From Anas platyrhynchos (lineage: Eukaryota > Chordata > Aves > Anseriformes > Anatidae), in contig NC_092616.1 of NCBI RefSeq assembly GCF_047663525.1, positions 4,067,501 through 4,131,500 on the forward strand: DNA of 64,000 nt. Direction: 5' to 3'. Below are positions 51,870 to 61,823 of the stretch, in pieces. Below the pieces are notes generated by a model. That model did no database searches, was not told the origin of the DNA, and saw only the letters and a program-made list of their open reading frames with translations. The first letter of the stretch is position 1; each line of letters opens with the position of its first letter. The translations under genes and the position numbers were made by a program.

Positions 51870-52829
51870 ATGTCCAACAGCAGCTCCATCACCGAGTTCC
51901 TCCTCCTGCCATTTGCAGACACACGCGAGCTGCAGCTCCTGCACTTCGTGCTCTTCCTGGGCATCTACCTGGCTGCCCTCCTGGGCAACGGCCTCATCCT
52001 CACCGCTGTAGCCTGCGACCACCGCCTCCACACCCCCATGTACTTCTTACTCCTCAACCTCGCCCTCCTCGACCTGGGCTGCATTTCCACCACTCTACCC
52101 AAAGCCATGGCCAATTCCCTCTGGGACACCAGGACCATTTCCTATGCAGGATGTGCTGCACAGGTCTTTCTTTATCCCTTCCTGATATCAGCAGAGTTTT
52201 CAATTCTCACCATCATGGCCTATGACCGCTACATTGCCATCTGCAAGCCCCTGCACTACGGGACCCTCCTGAGCAGCAGAGCTTGTGCCCAGATGGCAGC
52301 AGCTGCCTGGGGCAGTGGGGTTCTTTATGCTCTGCTGCACACTGCCAGTACATTTTCCCTGCCCCTCTGCCAAGGCAATGCTGTGGACCAGTTCTTCTGT
52401 GAAATCCCCCAGATCCTCAAAATCTCTTGCTCACACTCCTACTTCAGGAAAGTTTGGGTTCTTCTGGTTGGTTTCTCTTTAGCATCCGGGTGTTTTTTTT
52501 TCATCATGCTTTCCTATGTGCAGATCTTCAGGGCCGTGCTGAGGATGCCTTCTGAGCATAGCCGGCACAAAGCCTTTTCCATGTGCCTCCCCCACCTGTT
52601 TGTGGTCTCCCTTTTTCTCAATACTGCCATGTTTGCCTACCTGAAGCCTCCCTCCATCTCCTCCCCATCCTTGAATGTGTTGGTGGCAGTTCTGTACTCA
52701 GTGATTCCTCCAGCAGTGAACCCTCTAATCTACAGCATGAGGAACCAGGAGCTCAAGGTTGCTGTTAGGAGAGCAATTTCACAGATGTTTCCTAAGAATG
52801 ATTATTTTCCCTTCTTTCTCCAGAAATGA
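51870..52829 (+). CDS. Olfactory receptor, OR14-like, intact
   Basis: 319-residue odorant GPCR. I chose ATG 51870 (MSNSSS) over an upstream in-frame Met at 51795 because an acceptor-like site lies between them and all paralogues start here. N-glycosylation site NSS, GNGLILTAV (TM1), LHTPMYFLLLNLALLDLGC (TM2), the AGCAAQ Cys, MAYDRYIAICKPLHYG (TM3), FFCEIPQILKISC (second loop), FFFIMLSYVQIFRAVL (TM5), RHKAFSMCLPHLFVV (TM6) and NPLIYSMRNQELKVAVRR (TM7). No lesion. Poly(A) signal at 53054-53059. It belongs to the bird-expanded group typified by near-identical paralogues. Confidence 0.95.
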   Translation: MSNSSSITEFLLLPFADTRELQLLHFVLFLGIYLAALLGNGLILTAVACDHRLHTPMYFLLLNLALLDLGCISTTLPKAMANSLWDTRTISYAGCAAQVFLYPFLISAEFSILTIMAYDRYIAICKPLHYGTLLSSRACAQMAAAAWGSGVLYALLHTASTFSLPLCQGNAVDQFFCEIPQILKISCSHSYFRKVWVLLVGFSLASGCFFFIMLSYVQIFRAVLRMPSEHSRHKAFSMCLPHLFVVSLFLNTAMFAYLKPPSISSPSLNVLVAVLYSVIPPAVNPLIYSMRNQELKVAVRRAISQMFPKNDYFPFFLQK

Positions 52830-52920
52830 CTTTCTGCATATCCTCTTGCAGTCTTGATCCTTGTATTGTTATCATTATAGCTATTGTTATCTTCAGTGCC
52901 ACTTGCATTTATAATGTTCT

Positions 52921-52939
52921 AAAAAAAAAAAAAAAAAAG
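52921..52939 (+). repeat. A-tract in the OR 3' UTR
   Basis: Run of about 18 A, about 90 bp after the OR stop, the counterpart of the T-tracts at 8334 and 19493 on the opposite strand. Confidence 0.85.
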
Positions 52940-53053
52940 AAGTCATTTATTCATCATCCTTTTACTGAGGAGGTACAGTAAACACTGCTCTGTTTACTGT
53001 TGAGGTTCTGTAAAAGTCTGTCTAAGAGCACATCATCACTGACTCATCTGTGT

Positions 53054-53059
53054 AATAAA
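53054..53059 (+). terminator. Poly(A) signal of the intact OR gene
   Basis: aataaa about 225 bp after the stop, in a position equivalent to 34191-34196. Confidence 0.6.
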
Positions 53060-54227
53060 ATGGGGTGTCCCCAGTGCACTGCCTGAAGATTTGGCTAGTC
53101 TTTCAAAGCTGGTGCCAAGATCAGGGCTGTGTAGCTGCTCCCTGGAAGGCCTGTTGCTGCATGGATCTGGGAGAGAAATAGGTCATTGTGTGAGCTGTGA
53201 GAGACCACAGGTAGGATTTAGGAGCAGCCTGCTGGTGTCTGATGACAGTGGAGATGGTGAAAGGTCACTGAGATACAGAGCCATGACCGTCCCAAATGTG
53301 GCAGGGCAGAGGACAGCCTCCAGGACACGAACGTTGAGCTGTGTGGAGAGCCCAGGTGTTCTCCATGGGCAGCATGTGCCCAGGGCAGGCAGTGACTGGA
53401 GGCCAAAAAAGAGAGAAAATGCCCAAGATCTTGTCACCAAAGAAGAATGTCATAATTCCTGTGGGATTCTGTGGAGTACCAGCATGCACAGGGAAGGGAG
53501 GTTGCAGAGAGATTAATGTCACCCTTACAAAGTTATCACCAGCTGGATCTAGAAAGACACCGGGAAACCCCTAGTGTCCTTGGCAATGTTCCCTGCTCTT
53601 TCTGAGCACCTGCCAGAACGACAGACCATAGTAAGTGGGATTAGCAGCACTGATCCCAACCCAGCTGGATTTACTTCCCACGCTGAGCAGCTCAGCCCAT
53701 GTGCAGTCACCTCTGGGGCACCACAGCCTGCTTGGTCTGCTAATAGTGCCACCAGCCCAGGGACATGTGGCGAGCATGGGAGGTGGCCAGGAAGAGCTGG
53801 ACGGATCAGAGGACACATGGGGAGAGATCAAATGGGAGTTGGCCTTGGCTGGAAGTTACTGTTAACCTAATCCCAAGACTAGGTCTGGACTGTGAGTACC
53901 CTAATGAGTGCTCATGAGTTAGAGTAGAAGATGAGCCAGAAGTCCGCAGTTTCCTGGTGCTGCACTAGGTTGGGAAGTGGCTGAAGAAGGACTGGTGCCC
54001 TCTATTCTTCATTTCATAACTCCATAATCTTTCCTGAAGGGTGGCATCGAAAGCCAAGTCTGGTGCCTGTGCCAGGACTTACACTGATGGAAGCATGACA
54101 CAGCAGCCATATCAGTTTGCTTCTGTTCCTCAGTCTAAGTCCGTCACATGTCCATGTGAGAGTCTCCCCCAGCCTATGTGCTGAACAATAGCCCAGAAGT
54201 CATCAGCAAGCCCTCAGCTTGGGTCCA
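53060..54227. other. Intergenic, OR 3' flank
   Basis: 53150-53420 has an inverted diverged partner at 40790-41060. No gene seen in the remainder. Confidence 0.45.
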
Positions 54228-54277
54228 CCCCAAGGCAATGCTGTGAACCAGTTTTTCTGTGAAATCCCACAGATCCT

Positions 54278-54826
54278 TGTTGTGGTTTAACCCAGCCAGC
54301 AGCTAAGCACCACACAGCAATTCACTCACCTTCCACCCTCCCTTTCTGAGATGGGGGAGAGAATCAGAAAAAAAAAAATGAAGCCTATGGGTTGAGATAA
54401 AGACAGTTTATTAGGACAGAAAATAAAGGAAAATACTGATATGTACAAACAAAGTGATGCACAATACAATTGCTCACCACCTGCTGACCAATGCTAAACC
54501 TATCCCTGAGCAGCCCGCCCCCTCCCCTGGCCATTCCCCCCCCCCCCCCCCCCCCCCCCGGTATAATTGTTGAAAATGACATCATATGGAATGGAATACC
54601 CCTGTGGCCACTTTGGGTCAGCTGTCCTGGTTCTGTCCCCTCCCAGCTCCTGCTGCACCCCCAGCTTGCCCGCTGGCAGGACAGAGCAAGAAGCTGAAAA
54701 GTCCTTGGCCTGGTGTAAGCAGTGCCCTGCAACAATTAAAACATTATTCTCATCCTAAATACAAAACACAGCACCATACCAGCTACAAGGAGGAAAACTA
54801 ACTCCATCCTAGCTGAAACCAGGACA
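54278..54826 (-). mobile_element. Solo LTR of the provirus family, with 5-bp duplication
   Basis: Minus-strand LTR of about 549 bp from tgtcctggtttcagc (54826) to gggttaaaccacaaca (54278), flanked on both sides by atcct (54273-54277 and 54827-54831). It is diverged from the provirus LTR and contains a C-run at 54535-54559. A second case of this family landing in the coding sequence of an OR14-like gene. Confidence 0.88.
54535..54559 (+). repeat. C-run (C25)
   Basis: Uninterrupted cytosine run in the solo LTR, a likely sequencing and assembly weak point. Confidence 0.9.
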
Positions 54827-54861
54827 ATCCTTAAACTCTCCTGCTCACAGTCCTTCCTTGG

Positions 54862-55190
54862 TGGGTGAAGGGAATTTATCACACGACTCCAGGCTGGTGT
54901 GCAACTGAAGCATTTATTGAGTATACATTCTTGCATTTATACCCTTAGCATCTCTGCACATGCCAGTTATGCTACCAGGCAAGCTCGCTCATTGGTGGCT
55001 ATACTAGTGTTCACACAACTATCACGCTCTTATTCCGCTCGTTGATTTGTTGTCACGTGGACCTCTTGTGCTGGTTGTTTTCTCAACTCCTCAGTTGTTA
55101 CTTCTTCTTCGACCTTGTGCCTTATCTTGCATTATCTTGTACCTTAGCTTGCATTTTTCTATTAGCTACTTTATTTTTGTGACTAGCAGG
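54862..55190 (-). mobile_element. LTR-like element with alpharetrovirus-like layout
   Basis: On the minus strand: AT-rich U3, tataaatgcaag TATA-like box near 54936-54942, then caataaatgc (poly(A) signal, 54913-54918), followed by cagttgcacaccagcctgg and an end near cttcaccca. The short TATA-to-AATAAA distance recalls avian alpharetroviral or class II LTRs. The 5' limit is not clear. Confidence 0.45.
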
Positions 55191-55719
55191 TACCACAGGC
55201 TTCCAAACTGAGCTCCCATAGGTGGGTGCTTGTGGGTAATGTTTTTGTGGGCTCTGGGAGTGCAGCTGTGACTGCAGGAAGGATAAGTCCTCCCCTTGAT
55301 CTTGTCCATGACTAGATGCCTCTGCATGCTGCACTGGAAAAGGGAGCATATTGATGACATGCTAACGCCCCTTTCACTTTCCCCATGTCTGTGGGGTCCT
55401 CAAAGAATGTGCCTCAGTCCTAAGGTCCAGCCCAGCTCCTGCAAGCATCAGGAGCCTGGAGAAATTGCCCCAGAAGTCGCAGCCCTCTTGTGGACTCAGG
55501 CAAATACACACAAGTGTATGCACAAGCACACAAACACACAATCTCACACACACAGAGATGTACGCACAAGGCACACACTTCTGTGCATTCTTTACCTTCT
55601 CATCTGTTTCTCCAGGTGATCCTGTGAATCACATCAGGCAGACCACGTGGTTCAAATGGCACAAGCTTCCATCTTACTGCCTTTTCTCTTTTCTAATTAT
55701 AACTAGCAATGTACTGTTC
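55191..55719. other. Intergenic with CA-rich stretch
   Basis: Imperfect (CA)n-rich sequence at about 55500-55580. No gene seen. Confidence 0.5.
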
Positions 55720-56540
55720 CCAGGCTGCAATGGTAGACCTGCTACTTCAAAGCAGCCTATCCTGCAAGGGCATTTCCCGTATTTAAGGATGAGCTGCCCC
55801 ATTTCAGATCAGAGCCAGTTCCTCCAGCTGGAAAAGGAACCTGTCGGCTGCTGGCCAAACCTGAGCCAATGAGCAATGCTGGTTGTGTCTCTTTGTCATA
55901 ATTTCCTGGCAGAGGAGTGAGAAAATGTGAGAGAAGCAGCCCTGTAGACACCAAGTTCAGTGCAGAAGGAGGGCAGGATGTGCTCCAGGTGCCAGAGCAG
56001 AAGTTCCCCTGAAGCCTGTGGAGGAGCCCATGTGGAGCAGGTGGATGTGGCCTGAAGTAGGCTGCAGCCACTGGAGAGGAGCTCACACGGGACCAAGTTT
56101 TCTAGTGGGATCTGCAGCCCATAGGGAGGAGTTGACACTGGAGCAGACCACTTCCGAAGGCCTTTCCCCAGCTCTGTACAGATCCATGTTGGATAACATC
56201 TTAAGAACTGCAGTCTGTGGAAAACTCATGGTGGATCATTTTGGGAAGAGAATTCATGCTTCATGCATCCCATGGGAGGGAGGGTGCAGGAGGGTGAACA
56301 TGGAGATGAAGTGTTATGGATGGAAAACACCCCTCATTGCCCAGCCCCACACATCGCTCGGTGGGGAGGAGGTTGAGGAAGTGGGGTGGAGGATGGTTTT
56401 TGTTGGCTTTTGTTAACGCTCTAGATTCTTATTAATTCACATTAAATGACATTAATTCTCCCCAAGCTAAGTCTGTCTTGCTGTGACAGTAATTGTGAAT
56501 GATTTCCTGCCCCTTACCTCAAGCCATGAGATGTTTAATT
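55720..56540 (+). mobile_element. Family-B LTR
   Basis: gtatttaaggatgagctgcc, gagccaatgagcaatgctgg, gcagaggagtgagaaaatgtg, aggtggatgtggcctgaag, a pyrimidine-rich end with tcaagccatgagatg. Matches 41072-42012 in order, more diverged. Confidence 0.6.
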
Positions 56541-56984
56541 GTATTCTCTCACCCTGTCCATAAGGAAATGTTCCCCCAGCACAGCCCCCTGCCAGCCCTC
56601 ACTGCCCTGGCCCTCACTGCCCTCCTGCTTTAACAGCCTCCCCCCTTCACCCAGCCTTGCCTCAGCCCCATCATGTCCCTCACAGGGGTTCACAGACAGC
56701 CCTGCCCTGGGGCTGGCTGGACCCTGGGCCTGGAGAGGGACCAGGCTGGGCTGGCCGTTCCCCTGGTACAGGCCCTGAGCCCAGCAGGAGGATGGGAGTG
56801 CTCACATTTCAGTGATTGGCCCTCCCCAGACTGAGGTGGAAGGCTGGTGCTGGGAACCATGAGGGATGGGGGCTGGTGGTAGCTTTCTCGGGCAGTTTCT
56901 CCTTTTTGTTCGTGCTACAAGCTGGGCTGAATCTGTGCCCTGGGACACCCTGCTCAAGACACTGTGGGTGTAGAGATAGTCTTT

Positions 56985-57075
56985 ATTGTCTGACCACCCT
57001 CATGTTAAAGAAATTTTTCCTAATGTCCAGATTGAACCACCCCTGGTGCAGCTTTGTGCCATTCCTTTGTGCCTG
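56985..57075 (-). mobile_element. CR1 remnant
   Basis: On the minus strand, ccaggggtggttcaatctgg then acattaggaaaaatttcttt is a CR1 tail (NLDIRKNFF-type codons). Limits approximate. Confidence 0.6.
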
Positions 57076-57366
57076 AGGATGACTTGAATCCTTTTCCAGA
57101 CCCACCTTCCCTGTGCCTTCTGGGTCCGCATTACCTCCATGGAGACTGCAGACATCTCATTTGCCTGTAGAAGCCAACATACCAAAAAGACACTATGAGA
57201 GAGTCAGCTCAGTTTCAGTGGCATACATATTTTATCGGGGCGACAGAGAAAGAGAGCAGGTCGATGTTTCAGATGAAATGAGACAAAGCCAAACGTCTGT
57301 AGGAACATTACAATGGTACTTAAAAAAAAAAAAAAAAAACAACAACAATATAATGATAAAAAAATA

Positions 57367-57657
57367 AAAGAAGAAGAAGGAGAAGGAGAAGGAGAAGGAG
57401 AAGGAGAAGGAGAAGGAGAAGGAGAAGGAGAAGGAGAAGGAGAAGGAGAAGGAGAAGGAGAAGGAGAAGGAGAAGGAGAAGGAGAAGGAGAAGGAGAAGG
57501 AGAAGGAGAAGGAGAAGGAGAAGGAGAAGGAGAAGGAGAAGGAGAAGGAGAAGGAGAGGGAGAAGGAGAGGGAGAAGGAGAAGAAGAAGAAGAAGAAGAA
57601 GAAGAAGAAGAAGAAGAAGAAGAAGAAGAAGAAGAAGAAGAAGAAGAAGAAGAAGAA
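57367..57657 (+). repeat. (GGAGAA)n/(GAA)n microsatellite, about 290 bp
   Basis: About 33 hexamers of agaagg type followed by about 25 gaa units, preceded by a poly(A) run at 57320-57337. It ends 31 bp from the stop codon of the minus-strand OR, so it lies in that gene's 3' UTR. Glu-Gly, Ser-Pro and Phe-Ser frames through it are artefacts. Confidence 0.97.
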
Positions 57658-57688
57658 ATGCACAGGAGTGTCATGAGTATACTGTCAG

Positions 57689-58648
57689 TCAGTTGTGGAG
57701 ACAGATGAGAAGTTTACCATCAGTGAAAAATGTCAATGAAATCACGTTGTTCAGTGCAACTTTCAGCTCCTGGTTTCTCATGCTGTAGATGAAGGGGTTG
57801 ACTGTTGAGGGCACCACTGAGTACAGAACTGCCACAACCAGGTCCAGAGATGGGGAAGAGATGGAAAAAGGCTTCAGGTAGGCAAACATGGAAGTGCTGA
57901 GAAACAGGGAGACCACTGCCAGGTGAGGTAGGCATGTGGAAAAGGCTTTGTGCCGTCCCTGCTCAGAGGGCATCCTCAGCACGGCCTTGATGATCTGAAC
58001 ATAGGAGAGCACAATGAATACAAAACATCCAAAGTCGACGAAAACATTACCCACAAGAACCCAAATTTCACTGAGGAAGGACTGTGAACAGGAAAGCTTG
58101 AGAATCTGTGGGATTTCACAGAAGAACTGGTCCACAGCATTGCCTTGGCAGAGGGGCAGGGAAAATGTATTGGCAGTGTGCAGGATAGCACTGAGAACCC
58201 CGCTGCCCCAGGCAGCTGCTGCCATCTGGGCACAAGCTCTGTTGTCCAGGAGGGTCCCGTAGTGCAGGGGCTTGCAGATGGCAATGTAGCGGTCATAGGC
58301 CATGATGGTGAGAAGAGAATACTCTGCTGAAAACAAAAACACAATGAGAAAGACCTGTGCAACACATCCTGCATAGGAAATGGCCCTGGTGTCCCAGAGG
58401 GAATTGGCCATGGCTTTGGGGACAGTGGTGGAGATGCAGCCCAGGTCAAGGAGGGCGAGGTTGAGGAAGAAGAAGTACATGGGGGTGTGGAGGCGGTGGT
58501 CGCAGGCTACAGTGGTGACGATGAGGCCGTTGCCCAGGAGGGCAGCCAGGTAGATGCCCAGGAAGAATGCGAAGTGCAGGAGCTGCAGCTCCCGCATGTC
58601 TGCAAATGCCAGGAGGAGGAACTCGGTGATGGAGCTGCTGTTGGACAT
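57689..58648 (-). CDS. Olfactory receptor, OR14-like, intact
   Basis: 319-residue odorant GPCR. The frame is open upstream to 58798, but I start at ATG 58648 (MSNSSS), because an acceptor-like tcctccccag lies at 58676-58677, 27 nt before it as in the paralogues. Hallmarks: GNGLIVTTV (TM1), LHTPMYFFFLNLALLDLGC (TM2), MAYDRYIAICKPLHYG (TM3), FFCEIPQILKLSCSQSFL, FIVLSYVQIIKAVL (TM5), RHKAFSTCLPHLAVV (TM6) and NPFIYSMRNQELKVAL (TM7, with NPF in place of NPL). No lesion. The 3' UTR contains a 290-bp microsatellite. Confidence 0.95.
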   Translation of the reverse strand: MSNSSSITEFLLLAFADMRELQLLHFAFFLGIYLAALLGNGLIVTTVACDHRLHTPMYFFFLNLALLDLGCISTTVPKAMANSLWDTRAISYAGCVAQVFLIVFLFSAEYSLLTIMAYDRYIAICKPLHYGTLLDNRACAQMAAAAWGSGVLSAILHTANTFSLPLCQGNAVDQFFCEIPQILKLSCSQSFLSEIWVLVGNVFVDFGCFVFIVLSYVQIIKAVLRMPSEQGRHKAFSTCLPHLAVVSLFLSTSMFAYLKPFSISSPSLDLVVAVLYSVVPSTVNPFIYSMRNQELKVALNNVISLTFFTDGKLLICLHN

Positions 58649-58675
58649 TTGAGTCCTTTGGGCATGGGGACCTGT

Positions 58676-58677
58676 CT
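58676..58677 (-). other. Probable splice acceptor of the OR coding exon
   Basis: tgctatattttcctccccag on the minus strand, 27 bases before ATG 58648. Confidence 0.6.
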
Positions 58678-58679
58678 GG

Positions 58680-59212
58680 GGAGGAAAATATAGCAAAATA
58701 TTATGCCAGATTCTTTGAGGAAAACTCGATTTCTTGTACAAACCTTGGAAGAATGTGCTGAGGTCAAAATAATCCAATTTCAATGTGCAGATCTCCAAAC
58801 TCCTCAGATATTGGGGGTTGTCTCAGTTCTCCCCATGTATCAACAGACAGACAGATCATTGCAGCTGACCTATTCGAGATGTCCAATAGCATTTCCATGC
58901 CCTTATCTCTCACATGTCTTCTCCATGGATAGCACAGAGCTGCTATGGCAGAGCTGTGCCCTAGTGGAGGACAGCCTGCAGCCCAGCAGAACCCTTGCAG
59001 GAAAAGAGTGGAATGCCCTAAACATGGGGTGACCTGAACACAGAGACAGCTCATTCACAGCCCCACACACAGCATTTCCACAACCCTACACGTCAGGAAG
59101 GGACATGGATGCTTTCCCTCCATTAACATATCTGCATGGCAGAACGTGCAGGATCTGTGTCTGAGCTGCACCTGATTATCCTCTACATCGCTGACTCCAC
59201 AGGCAACTCATG
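58680..59212. other. OR upstream flank
   Basis: No gene seen. The text around 58900-59030 (ccttatctctcacatgtctt; cctgcagcccagcagaacc) is unique in the window as far as I can tell. Confidence 0.4.
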
Positions 59213-60192
59213 AATCATAGAATCATAGAATCATAGAATATCCTGAGTTGGAAGGGACCCTTAAGGATCATCAAGTCCAACTCTTGACACCGCACAGGTC
59301 TACCCCAAAAGTTCAGACCATGTGACTAAGTGCACAGTCCAATCTCTTCTTAAATTCAGACAGGCTCGGTGCAGTGACCACTTCCCTGGGGAGCCTGTTC
59401 CAGTGTGCAACCACTCTCTCTGTGAAGAACCCCTTCCTGATGTCCAGCCTAAACTTCCCCTGCCTCAGCTTAACTCCATTCCCGCGGGTCCTGTCGCTGG
59501 TGTTAATGGAGAAAAGGTCTCCTGCCTCTCGACACCCCCTTACGAGGAAGTTGTAGACTGCGATGAGGTCTCCCCTCAGCCTCCTCTTCTCCAGGCTGAA
59601 CAGGCCCAGTGCCCTCAGCCGTTCGCCGTACGTCTTCCCCTCCAGGCCTTTCACCATCTTCGTAGCCCTCCTCTGGACACTCTCCAACAGTTTCATGTCC
59701 TTTTTATACTGTGGTGCCCAGAACTGCACACAGTACTCGAGGTGAGGCCACACCAGCGCAGAGTAGAGCGGGACAATCACCTCCCTTGACCTACTAGCGA
59801 TGCCGTGCTTGATGCACCCCAGGACACGGTTGGCCCTCCTGGCTGCCAGGGCACACTGCCGGCTCATATTCAGCTTGCTGTCTACCACGACCCCCAGATC
59901 CCTCTCTTCTAGGCTGCTCTCCAGCGTCTCATCGCCCAGTCTGTACGTGCAGCCAGGGTTTCCCCGTCCCAGGTGCAGGACGCGGCACTTGCTCTTATTG
60001 AACTTCATGCGGTTGGCGATCACCCAGCTCTCCAACCTATCCAGATCCCTCTGCAAGGCCTTTCCACCCTCATTCGAGTCCACAACTCCTCCAAGTTTGG
60101 TGTCATCGGCAAACTTGCTCAAAATGCCTTCTATTCCTACATCCAGATCGTTTATAAAAATATTGAAAAGTACCGGCCCTAAAATGGAGCCG
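59213..60192 (-). mobile_element. CR1 LINE, 3' copy of another subfamily, open RT tail
   Basis: Minus-strand CR1 with a 320-codon open frame (59313-60275, the first codons outside CR1): [20 protein letters not shown] (motif B), [54 protein letters not shown] and [18 protein letters not shown]. The 3' end is three catagaat units at 59215-59238. 5'-truncated within motif B. The open frame suggests it is fairly young. Confidence 0.9.
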
Positions 60193-60284
60193 GAAACAAG
60201 TTCCCATGCAATTATGTCTAGACATCTGTGCTGGGGGAGGGGAAGAGTCCAGGAGGCTGTACTATGGAAGTACATTTGTACATA

Positions 60285-60340
60285 CGTCTGCCCCCGGAGC
60301 CGATCGCCATTTGCCGAGGCGATCGGCTCCGGGGCAGACG
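60285..60340. repeat. Near-perfect palindrome at the CR1 5' edge
   Basis: Left arm 60285-60308 (cgtctgcccccggagccg, then atcgcc) and right arm 60318-60340 (ggcgatcggctcc, then ggggcagacg) are reverse complements with a single bulged C and a 9-base loop. GC-rich and followed directly by the CpG-rich CR1 5' UTR. Confidence 0.9.
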
Positions 60341-60681
60341 CGTTCTGCAGCGGAGCGGGGGATCGGGCCAGGCAGGGCTAACTTTCCGGCATCGAGCCGA
60401 CTTCAGGGAGCCGCCAGGAGCCGGCAGCCCTCGTGAGGGAGGCTGACGAGGCGAAGGCGGGGCCAGCAGCGCCCCCTGCCCGGCCGTTCAAAAGCAGCCC
60501 CTATGGAGTGCGAGCGACCAGGAGCGCGGCGAACAGGACGGGCAAACAGGGCGTGGCGCGTCAGAAGGGAGTGGCGCGGCAGTTAGCGCGGCAGTTCGCG
60601 CAGGCAGGGCGAGCAGGAAGGGCGGAGAGCTACCCCCGCCCACAAGAACGCCTGTTAACGACGGTCTCTAGCTAGGCGATA
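60341..60681 (+). promoter_or_regulatory. CR1 5' UTR, putative internal promoter
   Basis: GC- and CpG-rich stretch with repeated ggcgcggcagttagcgcggcag-like text at about 60570-60600, immediately before ORF1. CR1 5' UTRs are known to carry promoter activity. No specific factor site is claimed. Confidence 0.5.
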
Positions 60682-61767
60682 ATGGTCTCCACCAGGCACG
60701 GAGCGCTCTGCAGGAGGTCGGTACACACCCAGACCGAGTACCCGCTAAAGAATGCAGCGGTTCAGGTGACTGGATGCAGGGAGTGTCAGAGCCTGCTGCT
60801 ACTGTCGGCGGGAGGCAGAGACGCTGCCTGCGTGAGATGTGAGCAAGTGGATGACCTGATCCGCATGGTGGCGGAGCTCAAGGAGGAGGTGGAGAGGCTG
60901 AGGGCCATCAGGGAATGTGAGCGGGAGATAGACTTCTGGAGCAACTCCCTGCAGGGCCTCAAGGAGAGTAACCGGGGTGAGACACCCCAAACGGGGGTGG
61001 ACCCCCTGCCCTGTCGCCGTCGGACAGACGGAGGGGATCTGGGAGTTGAGGAGGAGTGGAGACAGGTCCCTGTGCGACATGGCAGGCGATGCCCTCCCCT
61101 TCCGGCCCCACCTTCCCAGGTGCCCTTACAAAACAGGTTTGAGGCCCTGGAGAATGAGAGATCAACAGCAACTGAGGAAGAGATAGACAGTGTTCCCAGG
61201 AGGATGCCTAGGGCGAGGAGGTCGACTCCACGCATCAGGACTGCCTCCACCAAGAAAGAAAGAAGGGTGATTGTCGTGGGAGACTCTATCCTTAGGGGGA
61301 CGGAGGGCCCTATTTGTCGGCCTGACCCTACCCGTAGGGAAGTCTGCTGCCTCCCTGGGGCCAGGGTCAGGGACGTTGCCAGGAAGCTCCCCAACCTGGT
61401 ACGCCCCTCAGACTATTATCCTCTCCTGATAGTCCAGGCGGGCAGTGATGACATTGATGACAGAAGCCTGAAGGCTATCAAAAGAGACTTTAGGGGGCTG
61501 GGACGGTTAGTGGACGGAGCAGGAGTGCAGGTAGTATTTTCGTCCATCCCTACGTTGATAGGGAGGGGTACGGAGAGGACAAGGAAAGCCCACTTGTTAA
61601 ACACGTGGCTCCGGGGCTGGTGCCTACGCAGAAATTTTGGGTTTTTCGACCATGGGGCAGTTTACTCGGCACCTGGCCTGATGGCTGTAGACGGGTCCCT
61701 ATCCTCTAGGGGAAAAAGGATCCTGGGCCAGGAGCTGGCGGGGCTCATTGATAGGGCTTTAAACTAG
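60682..61767 (+). CDS. CR1 ORF1 protein, intact
   Basis: 361 codons. LINE ORF1 proteins bind the element RNA. N-terminal Cys pairs C32/C35 and C50/C53 suggest a small zinc-binding site, followed by a heptad-like stretch (about 56-95, [18 protein letters not shown]) likely to form a coiled coil. The C-terminal half is the SGNH-esterase-like domain known from CR1 ORF1, with the nucleophile motif GDS at 200-202 in [11 protein letters not shown]. The end of the domain reads [16 protein letters not shown] DxxH catalytic pair is expected about here in SGNH enzymes, and no His is seen after the Asp, so activity is doubtful. The same wording is in the 14.8-kb copy. Confidence 0.92.
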   Translation: MVSTRHGALCRRSVHTQTEYPLKNAAVQVTGCRECQSLLLLSAGGRDAACVRCEQVDDLIRMVAELKEEVERLRAIRECEREIDFWSNSLQGLKESNRGETPQTGVDPLPCRRRTDGGDLGVEEEWRQVPVRHGRRCPPLPAPPSQVPLQNRFEALENERSTATEEEIDSVPRRMPRARRSTPRIRTASTKKERRVIVVGDSILRGTEGPICRPDPTRREVCCLPGARVRDVARKLPNLVRPSDYYPLLIVQAGSDDIDDRSLKAIKRDFRGLGRLVDGAGVQVVFSSIPTLIGRGTERTRKAHLLNTWLRGWCLRRNFGFFDHGAVYSAPGLMAVDGSLSSRGKRILGQELAGLIDRALN

Positions 61768-61823
61768 GTAAGAAGGGGGATGGGGTTGAAGCAAGGACTG
61801 TTGGGGCTGTGCCAGGGGGAGCA

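Larger units (their letters stand above)
54228..54861 (+). pseudogene. OR fragment split by a solo LTR
   Basis: About 50 bp before the LTR (ccaaggcaatgctgtgaacc to cacagatcct) and about 35 bp after it (atccttaaactctcctgctc, cacagtccttccttg) read as the OR second-loop region, GNAV..QFFCEIPQILKLSCSQSFL. The closest match is the 57.7-kb gene (LSCSQSFL). The rest of the gene is gone, and another LTR begins at about 54862. Confidence 0.8.

Noticed and set aside
57204-57708. Frames of 130-156 codons (Ser-Pro, Phe-Ser, Glu-Gly) across the GAA/GGAGAA array
   Set aside because: Pure microsatellite translation.
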